From contig MNRP01000018.1 of NCBI GenBank assembly GCA_001916005.1, positions 1 through 6,783 of the forward strand: 6,783 nucleotides of DNA, read 5' to 3'. Origin of the DNA: Clostridium sp. 26_22 (lineage in GTDB: Bacteria; Bacillota; Clostridia; TANB77; CAG-508). Shown here piece by piece: positions 4,754 to 6,783 of this stretch (its first letter is position 1; each line of letters starts with the position of its first letter). Made by a program: the position numbers and the translations under genes. Under the pieces are notes generated by a model. It did not search any database. It was not told the origin of the DNA and worked only from the letters and a program-made list of their open reading frames with translations.

Positions 4754-6783
4754 TTAGCAACCTGTTTTTGGCAATTTTATTTCTAATTTTTTCTCATATA
4801 CTTTTGTTGTATGATCATCTTCATCAAATACATAATATGTTTTGTGATAACCTTCAACTTTTGTTTTGTTTGTAAATGTATCATCAGCTTTTACAGATTC
4901 TTTAACTTTTACAAACAATTGTGGTTTCTCTACTGAAGAAAATCCTACATCTACTTTTCCAAATTCTAATTTAAATTCCGTTACATATTCATCCGCTTCT
5001 AAATCTAAATTTGCAAAGTTAATATAATTATTTGTTTGTGTATTCAAATTATCTCTTAATAATCTATAATCATTTTTATTTGTTTTATAATATATAGCAT
5101 AATTTAAATCTTGATTATATGTTCCAGTTACAAGTTTTGTTGCAGTTACATAGTCTGTCGGTAAATAATCATACCAAGTAAAATCTTTTAATGGTACATT
5201 ACCTGTATTTTTTATTGTAAAGTCATATTTAATCTCTTGATTTGCTGTTGTCTGAATAATTCCATCTTTTTCAACATCTATGTTTGGATTATCAGGTTTA
5301 TTTGTAATATTCAATTCAACGATTTCACCATGTTTTACAATTTCCGCTGAATATTCATTTTCATTTAATTGATACCATTCTCCAGACTCGCCTTCCAATT
5401 CTTTTATATATTTTGTACCTTTCTCCAATTTACTTGTAATTGCAATTCCATCTGCTCCAGTTGTAATTTTCTCTATAAAGTTTTTATTTTCATCATATAC
5501 TCCAAAAGATACATTTGGAATTGGTGTTCCTTTTTTATCTCCATTTATTTTATTATCTTCTTCTGAAGTTTTTATTACTTTAATTTGTCCATATATTTTT
5601 TGATTTTCAAATGTATAATTAACAATTTCATTTTCTTTTAATGTAATTTTCTTCATCTCTGTATCTAATACATATTTTTCATTTGTTTTTGTTTCTCTTA
5701 TATATAATTCTGGAAAATCTCTTACTGCATATCTTTTTGTATAGCATTCTCCATTCTTGTCAGTCTTTAATTTTTCTAAAACATTTCCATCTTTGTCTAA
5801 AACTTCAAGTTCAACATCTTTTAATTTAACTTCATGATTTTCTTTATCAACTTTAATAATTTTTATTTGTGATTTTTTTAATTCATTTTCTACTGTTGTG
5901 TTAGTAGTTTCATTCCAATTAATTTTAATTTCAATTGGATTCTCATTAAGATTATACCATTTTCCTGTTTCTTCTTCAATTAATGACCATTTTCCTGTTC
6001 TTAAACCTTTAATATGAATTTCACCATTTGCATCTGTTGTATAATGCCCTGTTACTTTTTGAAATTCGTGTGAATATAATGCGAATTTAACTCCACCCAA
6101 AGTTATTTTTTTATTGTCACTATCTACTTTATATACACTTAAATCTCCTCTTTTGTGTTCATTTCCAATTGTTAATTCTTTATATGTATCATAGTCTAAA
6201 AGAATTTCATTTTCTTTATCATCTAAAATATATTCAGATTTTGTTGCTATTTCTGTGGCAATTACTTTTCCTTGTCTTAATTTATTTAGTTCAATACAAC
6301 CTTGTGCATTTGTTTTATAATTTCCGATATTTTGTCCATCACTATATCTAAAATTAAATTCTACTCCTTCTATTGATTTTTTAGTTTCATTATCTATTTT
6401 TATAACTTTTATTTTTGATTTATATGCATCTACTGATAAAGTTGCCTCACCACCTGCTGTGTAATATGCATCATAAGTTAATGCATAATTTTGCCAATTA
6501 GAATTTGGACTTTGTCCAAAAAATACTGGATAGCTTTTAACTTTACCATTTAATAATATTTTTCCATCAAAATTATCTAAAATTTTATCTTTAGGAACTA
6601 CAACTTTAAAATGTTCATTTCCATTAAATGTAGTTTTGGCATTACCACTTAAATCAGCAATATAACTTCCTTCTGGGAAATTATTAATTGATGTAACTGT
6701 ATAATTAGATACATTTACATTACTTGTAACACTGTACTCTTGTGAATAATAGTTACTTCCATCTGCTTTAAAGCCTCCTATTT
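4754..6783 (-). CDS. Surface adhesin with Cna-B/SpaA repeats (5' end missing)
   Basis: The frame is open to the right edge, giving 675 visible residues; the TTG at 6100 is an internal leucine, not a start. Residues 1-118 resemble the end of a thioester-type head domain (KSYPVFFGQSPNSNWQNYAL, 82-101). Four Cna-B/SpaA-like repeats follow at about 122-210, 213-303, 305-397 and 399-496. Each keeps the Lys/Glu/Asn set expected for an intramolecular isopeptide bond: K128/E177/N207, K218/E269/N299, K310/E363/N393 and K404/E461/N494. Residues 501-657 look like a DUF11-type domain (DFTIKNTGNVPLKDFTWYDY). The protein then ends IKLPKTGC. In sortase substrates LPxTG is normally followed by a membrane helix and basic tail; here only one Cys follows, and the terminator hairpin starts three bases after the stop. 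It is probably an extracellular adhesin or pilin-like protein. How it is held on the cell is unclear. Confidence 0.85.
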   Translation of the reverse strand, partial: IGGFKADGSNYYSQEYSVTSNVNVSNYTVTSINNFPEGSYIADLSGNAKTTFNGNEHFKVVVPKDKILDNFDGKILLNGKVKSYPVFFGQSPNSNWQNYALTYDAYYTAGGEATLSVDAYKSKIKVIKIDNETKKSIEGVEFNFRYSDGQNIGNYKTNAQGCIELNKLRQGKVIATEIATKSEYILDDKENEILLDYDTYKELTIGNEHKRGDLSVYKVDSDNKKITLGGVKFALYSHEFQKVTGHYTTDANGEIHIKGLRTGKWSLIEEETGKWYNLNENPIEIKINWNETTNTTVENELKKSQIKIIKVDKENHEVKLKDVELEVLDKDGNVLEKLKTDKNGECYTKRYAVRDFPELYIRETKTNEKYVLDTEMKKITLKENEIVNYTFENQKIYGQIKVIKTSEEDNKINGDKKGTPIPNVSFGVYDENKNFIEKITTGADGIAITSKLEKGTKYIKELEGESGEWYQLNENEYSAEIVKHGEIVELNITNKPDNPNIDVEKDGIIQTTANQEIKYDFTIKNTGNVPLKDFTWYDYLPTDYVTATKLVTGTYNQDLNYAIYYKTNKNDYRLLRDNLNTQTNNYINFANLDLEADEYVTEFKLEFGKVDVGFSSVEKPQLFVKVKESVKADDTFTNKTKVEGYHKTYYVFDEDDHTTKVYEKKLEIKLPKTGC

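Noticed and set aside
6098..6100. TTG as the start of the adhesin gene
   Set aside because: The frame continues upstream without a stop to the window edge and completes a Cna-B repeat and a further domain, so the TTG is internal.
3857..6351. Plus-strand open frames at 3857-4168, 4477-4659, 5369-5566 and 6169-6351
   Set aside because: Each is antisense to a well-supported minus-strand gene, extremely hydrophobic in composition and without a ribosome binding site.
1..6783. tRNA, rRNA, CRISPR arrays and insertion-sequence ends
   Set aside because: I looked for tRNA T-arms, regularly spaced repeats and terminal inverted repeats next to a transposase and found none.

Overview
The window is very AT-rich (roughly a quarter G+C by eye). 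It has AGGAGG-type ribosome binding sites, consensus sigma-A promoters, TGA used as a stop, and an LPxTG-type surface protein with Cna-B repeats. This points to a low-GC Gram-positive bacterium, most likely a gut-type Clostridia or related Bacillota; I cannot name a genus. Every gene I can support is on the minus strand, so the window is read from right to left. The mix of an adhesin, an ArdC/LtrC-like protein, a serine recombinase and several unrecognised lysine/glutamate-rich proteins suggests an accessory region such as an integrative or conjugative element. No relaxase, coupling protein or T4SS ATPase is visible, so this remains an inference.

Right part (4754-6783): the C-terminal 675 residues of a large surface adhesin. 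It has the end of a probable thioester-type head, four Cna-B/SpaA-like isopeptide repeats, a DUF11-like domain and an LPKTG motif. The protein ends one residue after that motif, with no membrane helix, and an intrinsic terminator follows within a few bases.

Middle part (2533-4699): a tight four-gene cluster. It encodes a coiled-coil protein, a previously hidden 38-residue basic protein, an ArdC/LtrC-like protein that has lost its zinc site, and an unknown 210-residue protein. It closes with a second terminator. The three larger proteins all end in strongly acidic tails.

Gap (2011-2574): a 564-base stretch without a secure gene but dense in inverted repeats. It also carries a consensus minus-strand promoter, a weaker overlapping plus-strand promoter, and minus-strand open stretches that look like a decayed gene or a tiny membrane peptide. 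It is the best candidate here for an origin of transfer or a structured RNA.

Left-middle part (741-2010): a gene with a complete serine-recombinase catalytic domain joined to an unfamiliar C-terminus without the usual DNA-binding parts, and then an unknown 112-residue protein. Each gene has its own consensus promoter. The two promoters are near copies 901 bases apart that also share spacer sequence, so they look co-regulated. As direct repeats they also bracket the recombinase gene. A perfect hairpin terminator closes this block.

Left end (1-685): a small operon with its own promoter, encoding a 58-residue protein, a YjbR/MmcQ-family protein and the start of a membrane-anchored or secreted protein that runs off the window.
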